A stretch of DNA of 64,000 nucleotides from DAOUJI01 sp965224415 (GCA_965224415.1 CBDCZB010000003.1:420205-484204), one strand, 5' to 3'. Counted from the first letter of the stretch, positions 54,354 through 63,369 are shown. A program made the numbers and translations. The notes: a model not told the origin generated them from the letters alone.

Positions 54354-56603
54354 CTAGTGACGACCGGGTCTCCACTCGATGACCTCCGTCTCCTCCAGGG
54401 TGGCCTCGATGCGGACGGGGAAGCGGTTGCCCTTCGCCAGCAGCAACCCGTCTCCACGCGGGCACGACAGGAGCCATCGCTGGAGGTCCTGGGGCAGGTC
54501 GAAGGCGTCGCCCACCGTGCTTATGGCGGCTGCGTCCTGCTGAAGCAGCAATTTGAAGGCGGCGTTCTGAAGCAGGGCGCGACCGGAGTGGCCAGTGATG
54601 GCCCGCGAGGTGTCCTCGCTGAGCAGGTCCTGGACGTCCTGGGTGATGAACTGCAACCCCAGCCGGTGCTTCCTGGCCCGCTTCGCCATGCTCACCATGA
54701 AGGCCGCTCCCTCCGGGTGCTGCATGATCGACCACACCTCGTCCACCACCAGCAGGCGGGGCTTGGGGTCCTGGGCGGCTGCGGCCCACACCGTCTCGGT
54801 GCAGACCATCGCGGCGGCGGGGCGAAGCTCCGGCTCCAGGAGCCGCAGGTCGAAGACGGTGATCAGGGCCTCGCCCCGCAGCAGGTCGTCGCCCTCGTCG
54901 GAGAGGAGGTTGCGCAGGCTGCCCGTTGCGAAGGGCCGCAGCAGCCTCGCCATGTCTTTCCCTCCCGCCTCATCTCCTTGCAGGTACTCGTAGAAGTCCC
55001 GGAAGCCGGTGCGCTCGCGGGGCTGGGCGTAGTAGCCCGCCAGGGCGTGGTCCAGGGAGGCCCTTCGCTCCGCGCCGAGACTCTCGCCCACCATCACCTC
55101 TATGAGCCGGCGCAGGCTGCCGATGCGCTGCAACAGCTCCTCCGAGTCGCCCCGCTCGATGACGAAGGGGTTCATGCCCTGGCCGGGGACGCCCGGCGAC
55201 AGCACCCTGCCGCCCGCCGCCCTCGCCATGTCCGCGTACTCGCCCTCGGGGTCGATGACGTAGGCGGTGACGCCGCGGCACAGGCCCCTGAGCATCCCCA
55301 GCTTGGTGGCGAAGCTCTTGCCGCTGCCGGAGCGGGCGAGGACGGCGGTGTTGGCGTTCAGGTGGGTGCCGTCCCAGGGGTCGTAGACCACCGGGGCGCA
55401 GGCCCGCATGTCGATGCCGTACAGCGTTCCCCTCCGGGTGTCCAGGTCGGGCGGCGAGAAGGGGAAGAGCCGGGCCAGGGACGACGTGTCCAGCGTCCTC
55501 CACACCGCCACGGCGTTGAGTCCCAGGGGCAGCGTGGAGAGGATGCCCTCGCGCTGGCGGAAGGCCAGGGGATCGAGCTTGCCCAGCGTGGCGGCGAAGT
55601 GGGCCTTGGCCCGCTGGGTCATCTCCTTGAGGGACGCCTCGTCCTTCGCGTGCAGGGTGATGGAGAGCGACGCGTGGAAGAGCCGCTCGCGGCCCCGCTG
55701 CACCTCGTCCCTGAGCCGGGTCACGTCCTCCAGGGCGATCTCCGCCTCCGGCGACATCGTTCTGCCCCGCTTGAATGACAGGCTCTGGGCCGACTCGAAG
55801 CGCACCTTCTGCCACTCCAGGGTGCGGGCCGCCTGCTCGGCGGGGATCGGCCCCAGGTGAATGGACAGGTCCATCGGCGCGCCTGCGGCCATGAGGCTCT
55901 GGAGGAAGCCGGGGGGCAGGGAGCGGGGCCACTTGCCCAGGTGGAGGGAGCGCACCAGACGGTCTCCGACGCGCACCTCGCGTCGGCGCATCTCCACCTC
56001 CACCGGCGTCTCCTCGTCCATCTCGGCGGGGGCTCCGCCCAGGGCCGAGGCCAGCAGCAGCATCCGCAGCTGGCGGCCCCGGAGCGGGTGGACGGACAGC
56101 CCGGCCCGCGCCAGCAGGCCGCGCAGCTCGTCGAACCGGGAGAACTCGCATACGGCGTAGAAGCGCCGGTCGAGGATGCCGTCGCGGACCTCAAGGTCGG
56201 TCAACAGCCTGCGAAGCGACTCCGACGCGGCCTCGGTCTGCGGCGGCAGGTTGCCCGGCTGGGCCTCACTGAGCTTCTCCCGCAGCCCGCCCAGGCGCGG
56301 CGGGTGCTGCCTGATGAGCAGCTGCACGGGGAAGTCGCAGGCGTTGAGCGCCCCGGCGAAGGCCCCCAGCTTCGGCTCGTCGATCTCCAGGCCCATCACC
56401 TCGCACACGCCCAGCTTCACCCCGTCAAGCCGCACGGGTCCGTCCTCCTCCAGGTGGGACAGCATGAAGAACAGGGGTAGGGGCAGCGGCGGCTTGGGAG
56501 CGGGCGCCTGCGGCTCCGTGGGTTCCTGGGTCTGCGGAGCGGCCACGCCGTGCGGCGGCCCCTCCGCTCCGTCTCTCTTGAATCGTTCCAACAGCTTCTT
56601 CAA
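54354..56603 (-). CDS. VirB4-like conjugation ATPase
   Basis: The 749-residue protein has a Pro-rich N-terminus, a long VirB4/TraC-type N-domain, a P-loop VLARSGSGKSFATK (near residue 425), and Walker B RLLVVDEVWSIM (near 620) followed by ITQDVQDLLSED. Together these are typical of the energising ATPase of type IV secretion. It is preceded by a small membrane protein gene and followed by the coupling protein. Confidence 0.9.
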   Translation of the reverse strand: MKKLLERFKRDGAEGPPHGVAAPQTQEPTEPQAPAPKPPLPLPLFFMLSHLEEDGPVRLDGVKLGVCEVMGLEIDEPKLGAFAGALNACDFPVQLLIRQHPPRLGGLREKLSEAQPGNLPPQTEAASESLRRLLTDLEVRDGILDRRFYAVCEFSRFDELRGLLARAGLSVHPLRGRQLRMLLLASALGGAPAEMDEETPVEVEMRRREVRVGDRLVRSLHLGKWPRSLPPGFLQSLMAAGAPMDLSIHLGPIPAEQAARTLEWQKVRFESAQSLSFKRGRTMSPEAEIALEDVTRLRDEVQRGRERLFHASLSITLHAKDEASLKEMTQRAKAHFAATLGKLDPLAFRQREGILSTLPLGLNAVAVWRTLDTSSLARLFPFSPPDLDTRRGTLYGIDMRACAPVVYDPWDGTHLNANTAVLARSGSGKSFATKLGMLRGLCRGVTAYVIDPEGEYADMARAAGGRVLSPGVPGQGMNPFVIERGDSEELLQRIGSLRRLIEVMVGESLGAERRASLDHALAGYYAQPRERTGFRDFYEYLQGDEAGGKDMARLLRPFATGSLRNLLSDEGDDLLRGEALITVFDLRLLEPELRPAAAMVCTETVWAAAAQDPKPRLLVVDEVWSIMQHPEGAAFMVSMAKRARKHRLGLQFITQDVQDLLSEDTSRAITGHSGRALLQNAAFKLLLQQDAAAISTVGDAFDLPQDLQRWLLSCPRGDGLLLAKGNRFPVRIEATLEETEVIEWRPGRH

Positions 56604-56621
56604 CTCGTTGTCTCCTTTGCG

Positions 56622-56954
56622 CTAGGGGGTGGGGAACGGGACGAGGCCGCTGCGCAGCAGCGCGGCGACCGCCTTGGCCAGAAGGACCAGCACCAAGCCG
56701 ACGACGGCCATCACGACGGCGCTCTTGGCCTTGCCGCCGCCCCGCTCCTCGGCTCCCTCGGCCATCAGGACGAAGCCCGCCCAGACGATGGCGAAGACGG
56801 CGAGTCCGGCGGCGGTGTAGGCCATAGCGGTCAACACATGGTCGAAGGCGTCCAGCATGGCCTGCTCCTCGGCCGGGGCCGCGCCGGTGTTCGCCAGCGC
56901 TGCCCAGGCCACAAGCGTCATTGCCAGTGCGCGCCTCACCACGGCCACTCCCAT
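56622..56954 (-). CDS. Small membrane protein (VirB2/TrbC-like)
   Basis: The 110-residue protein has a signal-like N-terminus (RRALAMTLVAWAALANTGAAPA) and two further hydrophobic segments (MAYTAAGLAVFAIVWAGFVL and SAVVMAVVGLVLVLLAKAVA), the usual pattern of a pilin subunit. It overlaps the end of the upstream PrgI-like gene by 19 bases. Confidence 0.65.
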   Translation of the reverse strand: MGVAVVRRALAMTLVAWAALANTGAAPAEEQAMLDAFDHVLTAMAYTAAGLAVFAIVWAGFVLMAEGAEERGGGKAKSAVVMAVVGLVLVLLAKAVAALLRSGLVPFPTP

Positions 56955-58675
56955 CCCAGAAGGTCGAACCAGTCGCTCAGAGCCTGCCCCGCACCGGATG
57001 CGGGGCCGCCGTCTGCGGGCGTCTGCTCGGCGGGCGGTTCGACCGGCTCAGGCTCCGGCATGACCAGGACCTCGAATGGGTCGTCGGCCCCGACGCCGAA
57101 GGCCAGGGCCAGCGTCTCTTCACGGCTCCGGGTGATGGGCGACCGCTCCACCGTCTCCGCCTTCACGTGCTCCGGGTGCTGGACGTCCACCGTCACCTGC
57201 TTGGCGATGGTGGCGCTGGGGACGTAGGCGTAGGCCGTCGCGGTGGCGGACGACGTGGAGCCGTCCTCGCAGATGGCCGTCGCCGTCTCACTGTCGGAGT
57301 CGCTGTCCCCCGGGCGCAGGAGGTGCACGGTCTTGGTGACGTGTTCGACCCGGGTCGGGTGGTGGGTGAGCCGCGTCAGCGGGGGCATCGGGATGCTGAG
57401 ACTCGCCTCAAGGTCGGCCTCGATGGACACGGCGTGGACGGCCTCGCCAGCTCCGACGGGAAGCCGGAAGCGGGCCTCGCCGTTGGCGACGAACGGGACG
57501 CTCGTGTGCGACCCGCCGACGCCGACGTTGACGGTCCCCGTGATGGCGGTAACTGCCGCGTCCATCAACGCCGTCTCGGTGACGCTGGCGTGTCCGGCCA
57601 CCGTCTGAAGCGCGACGGACTCCAGGGTGCGGGTCTCGCACTCGGACGCCACCACGCCCTCCACCGCTCCGGGCGTCCAGCCCAGGGAAGTCATACGCAG
57701 GTCGCACAACTCCCCCTCCACAACCGGCAGGGGAAAGGGAAGCTGCGCTTCCTCGACGGTGACGGCCTCTGCCTGTCCCAGCGTGTCCTCCCACGAGAAG
57801 GTGAAGGACGGGTTGGGTCCGTCCAGGGGGAGGGAGTAGTCGATGCGCTCCCCCTCGTCCAGGGAGGCCGAACCCCAGAACCGCAGCCAGCTGCCCTGCG
57901 GCCCGCCGAAGGCCCGCACCCGGATGTCCAGGCCGGTGGCGGCCCGCAGGGTGACGGCGGCCCGGTCGCCGGAGACGGTGAGCCTCTCGACGAACAGCCG
58001 CCGCCCTTCGACCGGCTCCGTGACCTCGAAGTCGATCTCGTCTCGCCAGTGGTCGTCGGCAAGGGCTGCCTGGGGGGCGGCGACCGCCGCCGCGAGAGCG
58101 ACGACGGCCGCGATTGCCAGGAAGCTCTTCGGGGGCTTGCTTTGCCGGGACTTCCGGCTCCCGTCCACGTTTCCGTTGATGTTGTCCTTGTCCGCCTCTG
58201 TCCTCTTGGGCTTGCCGAACCAGCGGTGGGGACGGAAGGGCATCCTCCCGCCCTTCTTATCCCTAGCCTTGCGCTTGGGACGAAGGCGGCGCAGGGTCTT
58301 GCCAGCCCGCCTCGCCATCAGCCGCAGGGGACCGGGGCCGCTTGTCACCGGCTGCGCCGGCGCGGGCGGCTCGCTGCGCACCAGCTCGGACGGCGCCCCG
58401 GCGTAGAGCCGAGCCCCCAGCCGGTGCTTCAACAGGTCGGCGGCCACCAGGGGCAGCCGCCGACCGCCTATCTTCCCGGCGACGGCGACCAGCCCCGCCA
58501 GGCCCAGGAGAACGGCAATCGCCATCCTCACCTCCGACGGCCCCACGGGGGCGTAGCGGTATGCGCCGTAGGACAGGGCGCACACCGCCATCATCGCCAC
58601 GACCTGCGGGAAGGTGAACCCCAGCAGCACCTTGTCCTCGGCCTGCACGTGGGTCGGCACCTCATGCTCTCTCAT
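56936..58675 (-). CDS. PrgI-like membrane protein fused to a large extracellular domain
   Basis: The N-terminal 90 residues (HEVPTHVQAEDKVLLGFTF, then two hydrophobic segments) match PrgI/VirB3-type proteins of Gram-positive conjugation systems. A basic linker and a third membrane segment (SFLAIAAVVALAAAVAA) follow. The remaining 380 residues form a beta-rich acidic, presumably outward-facing domain. PrgI proteins are normally around 100-130 residues, so this is an unusual fusion. ATG 58675 follows GGGAGG. Confidence 0.7.
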   Translation of the reverse strand: MREHEVPTHVQAEDKVLLGFTFPQVVAMMAVCALSYGAYRYAPVGPSEVRMAIAVLLGLAGLVAVAGKIGGRRLPLVAADLLKHRLGARLYAGAPSELVRSEPPAPAQPVTSGPGPLRLMARRAGKTLRRLRPKRKARDKKGGRMPFRPHRWFGKPKRTEADKDNINGNVDGSRKSRQSKPPKSFLAIAAVVALAAAVAAPQAALADDHWRDEIDFEVTEPVEGRRLFVERLTVSGDRAAVTLRAATGLDIRVRAFGGPQGSWLRFWGSASLDEGERIDYSLPLDGPNPSFTFSWEDTLGQAEAVTVEEAQLPFPLPVVEGELCDLRMTSLGWTPGAVEGVVASECETRTLESVALQTVAGHASVTETALMDAAVTAITGTVNVGVGGSHTSVPFVANGEARFRLPVGAGEAVHAVSIEADLEASLSIPMPPLTRLTHHPTRVEHVTKTVHLLRPGDSDSDSETATAICEDGSTSSATATAYAYVPSATIAKQVTVDVQHPEHVKAETVERSPITRSREETLALAFGVGADDPFEVLVMPEPEPVEPPAEQTPADGGPASGAGQALSDWFDLLGWEWPW

Positions 58676-58697
58676 GGCTTTCCTCCCTTTCATCGGC

Positions 58698-58967
58698 CTA
58701 TTCGCCGGGGTCGGGCAAGTTGGGGTCCACCGGGGAACCCACGACGGCGTTCATCACCAGCTCGACGACGCCGTAGGCCACCATCGCCAGCACGATCCCG
58801 GCCAGGGCGGTCATCATGGCGCTCTTGCCCCGCTCCATCTGATGGGGCGCTCCCGACGCGGTGAGGTACAGGTAGGCCCCGTAGATGAAGAAGCCCACGC
58901 CCACGACCCCCACGACGCCCAGCAGGATGCCCACCAGGTTCGATATGGTCTGTGTCAGGTCTGTCAT
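58698..58967 (-). CDS. VirB2/TrbC-like pilin-like protein
   Basis: An 89-residue protein with two hydrophobic segments (ILLGVVGVVGVGFFIYGAYL and MMTALAGIVLAMVAYGVVEL) separated by a short loop, and an acidic C-terminus. Such proteins form the pilus or channel subunit of type IV systems. It lies 22 bases upstream of the PrgI-like gene start on the same strand. Confidence 0.7.
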   Translation of the reverse strand: MTDLTQTISNLVGILLGVVGVVGVGFFIYGAYLYLTASGAPHQMERGKSAMMTALAGIVLAMVAYGVVELVMNAVVGSPVDPNLPDPGE

Positions 58968-59144
58968 AAGTTCTGTCTCCTCTCCGTCTTTGCTGCCGGG
59001 CGTTTCCTCGCCCGGTCTTCATCGATCTCGTTCGTCTCTATCGGTCCCGCTGTCTTCGCTCTCCTACAGGCACATCGTTCCCACCTCCTTCGCCCTGTTA
59101 TCGATGGGCGCGGACCGCGCCCGTTGGGTCGTCGTGGTCGGGGG

Positions 59145-60125
59145 CTACTCGTCGCTGCTCCGGGGGGCTTCGCCGCCGTCTCCCCCGCCGCCCGATGGGG
59201 TGGCCATCGAAGCCGCCGAGCTGAGGCCGCTCGCGGCTGCCGAGAGGCCCGCGCTGGCCGCCATCGCTCCCACGGCCATGCCTCCCGGTCCTCCGGCGGC
59301 CCCGCCCGCTATCAGCCCGATGGTCTTGGCCGACCTGACCATCGAGGCGGGCAGGTTCATGCCGAAATAGAGCATCGAGAGCCAGGAGTCGAAGGTCCCG
59401 GCGTTGCCAAGCATCGCCGGCACCCGCGTCGCCATGTAGACGAAGGCCAGGGACATGAGCAGCTTCCAGATCAGGTCCTGCACCGGCTCGAAGGCCGCTA
59501 TCGCGGCGAACTCGCGCAGAAACCCGAATCCCAACGCCAGGGCGATGAGCTGGATGGCCTGCTGGAACACCGTCGTCATGAAGAGCCGCAGCCACTGGCG
59601 GCCCCAGCCCGCCGTGTGGGGCAGAATCCACAGCCCCAGGGCGATGGGGGCCAGGGCCAGCAGGATGTCGATGAGGGCCAGGCGCAAGATCATCTGCACG
59701 ATGACGTAGAGGACGAAGAAGCCGTATACCAGGTAGAGCGCCGCCAGCAGCAGCGCCATGCCCACGCTCCCGGCCTGCACCGCTGTCATCAGCGTGCTCA
59801 GCGTCGAGCGCAGCATGTCTCCGGGGGTGACGCCGAGGGAGAAGGCGATGAAGCCGGAAACGGCGTCGGCCACGTCGATGACCAGGGCGCACCACCACAG
59901 GGACGACGCGGCGGCCACCAGGCCCAAAACAAGGCGGGGCACCATCTCCCGCCAGCCCGCATGGGAGCGGCCCAGGTGCTCGGAGATGATGAAGCTCAGG
60001 CCCATCCAGCCGAGGATGACTACCAGGGCGGCGGAGGTGATGGCCCAGACGACCATCCACGCCTGCTGCACCAGGTGGTGGCCGTAGGTGAGATCGGCAG
60101 GGGTGCCGGTGATGATGTCGGCCAT
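59145..60125 (-). CDS. VirB6/TrbL-like polytopic membrane protein
   Basis: The 326-residue protein has about seven hydrophobic segments (for example AWMVVWAITSAALVVILGWM and ALLLAALYLVYGFFVLYVIV), a central motif RLALIDILLALAPIALGLWI typical of TrbL/VirB6, and a Gly/Ala/Ser-rich tail. It forms the inner membrane pore. Downstream gap 58968-59144 holds no gene. Confidence 0.75.
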   Translation of the reverse strand: MADIITGTPADLTYGHHLVQQAWMVVWAITSAALVVILGWMGLSFIISEHLGRSHAGWREMVPRLVLGLVAAASSLWWCALVIDVADAVSGFIAFSLGVTPGDMLRSTLSTLMTAVQAGSVGMALLLAALYLVYGFFVLYVIVQMILRLALIDILLALAPIALGLWILPHTAGWGRQWLRLFMTTVFQQAIQLIALALGFGFLREFAAIAAFEPVQDLIWKLLMSLAFVYMATRVPAMLGNAGTFDSWLSMLYFGMNLPASMVRSAKTIGLIAGGAAGGPGGMAVGAMAASAGLSAAASGLSSAASMATPSGGGGDGGEAPRSSDE

Positions 60126-60131
60126 GACCGG

Positions 60132-60791
60132 CTACCCTCCCCGGCAGTTGTCGGCGTCCTCGCCGGACGCCCGCTCGACAACTCCGCAGAGGGTCCCGTG
60201 GACGCCCTCGATGACCCACCCGGCGAAGGCTTTGGCCCAGCGCGCCGGGCTGAGGGCGGACAGAATCTTGTCCCAGATGCGCCCCGGCTGGTGGATGGGT
60301 ATGACGGCGTAGAAGTCGCCCCTCAACCCGTCCTCGGCCTCGGCCAGCATGACCAGCAGGTAGGCCCGGTCGCGGTCGAGCTCGGGGTGGTCGTCAAGGT
60401 CGGGGTACTCCCAGGAATACTCCCAGCCGTCGCTCCTCTTCTTCTCGCCGCCCTTCACCCGGTACATGGCGCTTATCCAGTCCCCGGTGTCGGCGTCGCG
60501 AACGGCGTAGAAGAGGTTTGCGATCTCCCGGTCGAAGACGGGGCGGGCGACGAACTCGCCGCCGCCCTTGCGCTCCACGAACTCCCGGTCGGCGTTGACG
60601 AGGGTTAGCTCGTTACCGGGCGGGGCTTGGGCTTGGGCGATGTTGCTTGCGGGGATTGCCAGAAGCGCCGCCAGGAGCAGCGCGGCGGCCAGGGGCATCA
60701 GCCTCCTGGCTCTGCCAAGGGACCTTCGGACCGTCGATTGCGCTCCCACGATTCGCCTCCTCTTCGCTGATGGGGCCGTCTGTTCTGCCAT
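60132..60791 (-). CDS. Secreted protein at the head of the conjugation operon
   Basis: The 219-residue protein has an N-terminal basic region and a signal peptide (LMPLAAALLLAALLAIPASN), then a beta-rich domain (ELTLVNADREFVERKGGG and IANLFYAVRDADTGDW). No family recognised. It is the first gene of the minus-strand operon, and its stop is only six bases from the VirB6-like start. Confidence 0.6.
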   Translation of the reverse strand: MAEQTAPSAKRRRIVGAQSTVRRSLGRARRLMPLAAALLLAALLAIPASNIAQAQAPPGNELTLVNADREFVERKGGGEFVARPVFDREIANLFYAVRDADTGDWISAMYRVKGGEKKRSDGWEYSWEYPDLDDHPELDRDRAYLLVMLAEAEDGLRGDFYAVIPIHQPGRIWDKILSALSPARWAKAFAGWVIEGVHGTLCGVVERASGEDADNCRGG

Positions 60792-60820
60792 CGAGTCTGG
60801 GAAGTCGCGGGGCCGGACAC

Positions 60821-60866
60821 CATGCCTTATATGGGAGGACGCGCGAGTCCTCCCATATAAGGCATG
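60821..60866. promoter_or_regulatory. Perfect 20 bp inverted repeat upstream of the conjugation operon
   Basis: CATGCCTTATATGGGAGGAC (60821-60840), loop GCGCGA, then its exact complement at 60847-60866. Such a perfect 20 bp arm palindrome between divergent genes could be an operator, a transcript attenuator or part of an oriT. It is 30 bases upstream of the first operon gene. Confidence 0.6.
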
Positions 60867-60886
60867 GGAAGGAATAGGCCGGATGT

Positions 60887-61010
60887 GGTGTCATACCCGT
60901 GTACAGGGATTTGCTTCGGTGCCCAGAAGGGAAGTTGTGGGCTGTGGGCAACGTGAAACGGGCGTGAAGGAAGGGAAGTAAGGCCGAGCCTGCGAGCACT
61001 TTGGTGAAAG
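60887..61010. repeat. Diverged repeat shared with the window start
   Basis: Bases 60887-60914 match 144-171 (opposite strand) with one mismatch. Weaker similarity continues to about 61010. See the entry for 1-335. Confidence 0.5.
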
Positions 61011-61103
61011 GGGTGGTTCCGACAGCGGCCCAAAAGGGAAGTCGGGGGTGGCGCGACATCGGAGCGAGCAATTGGATGGGGAGGTTGGAATCGGGGGTCG
61101 AAA

Positions 61104-61130
61104 CCCCCTACAGGACAGCCCCCTACAGGA
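61104..61130. promoter_or_regulatory. Tandem CCCCCTACAGGA motifs
   Basis: Two copies (61104-61115 and 61119-61130), 15 bases apart, 24 bases upstream of the regulator gene at 61154. The same 12-mer occurs at 31529-31540 in Element 1, with a variant at 31274-31285. Likely binding site of a shared element regulator. Confidence 0.55.
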
Positions 61131-61153
61131 CATGACTGCGAGGAGGTGCGACC

Positions 61154-61987
61154 ATGAATGTGCGGGATGTGGACGGCAACGGGAGCGTGGACGCCGAGAG
61201 GCTTCGGCGGCTCAGGCTGAGCGAGTTCCTGCGGGACCTGGTGCGGCGGGAGGGCAAGATGGAGGCTGCGGAGCTGCTGGGAGTCAACCACAAGACCCTG
61301 ACGCGGGCCGAGGAGTCGGGTGAGATCACGGGGCGCATGGGCGATGCGCTGGAGCTGCTGCTGAGGAGGGCGGACGACGCCGAGGTCGCGCGGCTGCGGG
61401 AGGCGGTCGGTGCGCTGGAGGAGCGGGTGGCGGCGCTGGAGGGCGGCATGGAGACGCCTCCTGCGGCAGATGTGGAAGGCGGGGGTGAGTCCCGCCAGGT
61501 GGAGGGCGGTGACGAGGACAGTACCCAGGCCCAGGCGCAGGGCGGGAAGCACGAGGAGGGGGCGGGCCGGTCGGAGACCAGGGCCGCCCCTCCGATGGCG
61601 GGTGTGCGCTCGAAGAAGCGGGCGACGCTGCGCAGGCTGGACCCGGAGGTGGTCACCGAGGAGCCCGACGACGACGATGATGAGGTCTACGGCGATGCGT
61701 GGCCGCTGGTGGAGGAGTGGCGGCGGCTGCGGGCCGGGCATCCCCACCAGGGGAAGAGCCTGTCGTGGCTCACGACGGAGGAGCGTCTGCTCGTGCTGGA
61801 GCTGGCTATGCTGGAGGAACACGGGCTGACCCTGCCCCCGGAGACCCAGGCCCTGCGGGGCTTCGGACGCAAGGGTCAGATCAACCATCGCTGGAAGGCG
61901 CTGGCCGACACTCGGGTGGCGCTGCGGAAGCGGAAGCTGCTGCGCTGGGTGCGGACGGTCCTCACCCTGTGGCTGTGGCGGAAGTAG
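61154..61987 (+). CDS. HTH and coiled-coil regulator of Element 2
   Basis: The 277-residue protein has an N-terminal HTH (GKMEAAELLGVNHKTLTRAE), a coiled coil (DDAEVARLREAVGALEERVA), an acidic low-complexity linker, and a C-terminal part (LSWLTTEERLLVLELAMLEE and a basic end). GAGGAGGTGCGACC precedes the ATG. It is divergently oriented to the conjugation operon and could control it. No close family recognised. Confidence 0.6.
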   Translation: MNVRDVDGNGSVDAERLRRLRLSEFLRDLVRREGKMEAAELLGVNHKTLTRAEESGEITGRMGDALELLLRRADDAEVARLREAVGALEERVAALEGGMETPPAADVEGGGESRQVEGGDEDSTQAQAQGGKHEEGAGRSETRAAPPMAGVRSKKRATLRRLDPEVVTEEPDDDDDEVYGDAWPLVEEWRRLRAGHPHQGKSLSWLTTEERLLVLELAMLEEHGLTLPPETQALRGFGRKGQINHRWKALADTRVALRKRKLLRWVRTVLTLWLWRK

Positions 61988-62016
61988 GCCCCGGAGCCGT
62001 CTCCGGGGCCGGTTTT
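61987..62016 (+). terminator. Rho-independent terminator after the 61154 gene
   Basis: GGCCCCGGAG-ccgt-CTCCGGGGCC with a perfect 10 bp stem, starting in the stop codon, followed by GGTTTT. Confidence 0.75.
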
Positions 62017-62811
62017 CGGCGGTTGCTACATCGGAGCGAAGTGGGCGCTAAATCGGTGCGAGCAATCTAGGTTGCGTTGGGCCGAAACAGGGTTTGGGGC
62101 CTTCCATTCGCTCGGTTGTTCGGGCGATAATTGACGCAGTTTCTGGCTTTTTCCAGTGTTTCCTGCCTAGAAACCTGGAGGATTCCCGTCCCCCGAATCC
62201 GGGACCGGTTGCATAGGATCGAGCCTTGCTCTCCGAACAGCCGCCCAGGGGTCGAACCGGAAGGATTGAGCCTCGCTCTCCCGATGGCCGCCCCGGAGGA
62301 CACATTCGCAGCGGTTGGAGCGTCTCTCGCTTCGGCCCCTCGGACACCCTGGTCGGAGTGCGCCCTGCACACTGGCCGGTTCCTCACGTCTGCGTCATGG
62401 TTCCTGTGGAACTGGCCGCAGCTTCACCACGCGCCGGTCTGCCATTGCAAGCTGGCTGGCCGCTTCCCTCGCGCAGCATCCCAGGACGTTACCGACGTAG
62501 CTCCCGGGTCTCGCTGCGTCTCTCACCGGGCCGTCCTGTGGTTGATCTGCAGGCCGGTCGGTTCTCCCCCACTTCATAGCAGCTCCCCCTGAGTCCGCTC
62601 CTCTGAGTTGACTCTGGGCCGAGCTGCGTCTTCTTCATCCCCCACGTAGCAGCAGCTCCCCTGAGTCGATTCCCGTGAGTTGCCCCTGGGCCGAACTGCG
62701 TCTTTCTCACCACGGCGTCTCCCTGCGTTCGTCTCGTGGTCGGACTGCGTATGGCGGCGGAACGGCAACACGGATTCATGGAGTCAACAGCAACAAGGAG
62801 GTAACGACGAT
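62017..62811. other. Long non-coding stretch with tandem repeats
   Basis: About 800 bases with no convincing gene. The last third carries two tandem repeats: 62578-62637 and 62651-62709 (period 73), sharing AGCAGCTCC, CTGAGTC, TGAGTTG, CTGGGCCGA and CTGCGTCTT. Upstream, GGATCGAGCC-type blocks and TCTCTCGCTTCGG-rich sequence look non-coding. The region lies just before a strong ribosome site for the 62812 gene, so it may be a control region or an origin. Confidence 0.5.
62578..62709. repeat. Two tandem repeats of about 60 bp, period 73
   Basis: The repeats are imperfect, with about 80 per cent identity by eye. They could be iterons, a folded RNA or an origin region. Confidence 0.55.
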
Positions 62812-63330
62812 ATGGCTACTGAACGGACGGACGGCAACGGCGAAGGAGGAGCGCACATGACGGAACGGTACACGGAACCGAGCGCGAAGCGGATCGCAGA
62901 CCTGCTTCGGCACCGGGTGAGCTTCGAGCGGGGCTGGTTCTGGACGACGACGGCCATCTGTCACGGCGGCAAGTCGGACGGGCTAGCGTTCCGGCAGCGA
63001 CCGGACGGCAACGGCATCGACGTGCACTGCCACACCGGGGGCTGCTCGGCCGGCGTGGTGATAACCGAACTTGAGGCGCTCATCGGGCTGCCCATCTGGA
63101 CGGCCTACGAACCGGTGAGCGACGCGGCAGCCAAGGCCCCCGAGAAGCGGCCTTGGTGGAAGCGACAGCGGGTCTGGGCGCCGACGGTGGTCGCCCTGGT
63201 CGTGGCGGCGCCGCTTATCACCGGCGACGTGGAGCTCTTCGTCCTGAACCTCGTCGGGCTGGGCACCGGGGCGCTGCTGCTCCGGCGGTTCATGCCTCGG
63301 CGTCCGGTAGGGAGGGTCCGTCGCCGCTGA
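62812..63330 (+). CDS. CHC2-like zinc finger protein with membrane segments
   Basis: The 172-residue protein has ICHGGKSDGLAFRQRPDG and DVHCHTGGCSAGVV, resembling the CHC2 zinc finger of primases (Cys/His arrangement) but with no primase catalytic domain. The C-terminus has two hydrophobic segments (PTVVALVVAAPLITG and LFVLNLVGLGTGALLL). Strong AAGGAGG precedes the ATG. A membrane-anchored zinc finger is unusual; function unknown. Confidence 0.5.
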   Translation: MATERTDGNGEGGAHMTERYTEPSAKRIADLLRHRVSFERGWFWTTTAICHGGKSDGLAFRQRPDGNGIDVHCHTGGCSAGVVITELEALIGLPIWTAYEPVSDAAAKAPEKRPWWKRQRVWAPTVVALVVAAPLITGDVELFVLNLVGLGTGALLLRRFMPRRPVGRVRRR

Positions 63331-63369
63331 CGACAGGTCCTCCGGCTCCCTCATACCCATCCCAACACG

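Noticed and set aside
54301..54789. Upstream extension of the coupling-protein gene
   Set aside because: It overlaps the VirB4-like gene in another frame, whereas ATG 54300 has an AAAGGAG and the family-like N-terminus.
52747..57227. Long plus-strand frames over the conjugation operon (536, 473 and 225 codons)
   Set aside because: All are antisense to well-supported T4SS genes with Walker motifs.
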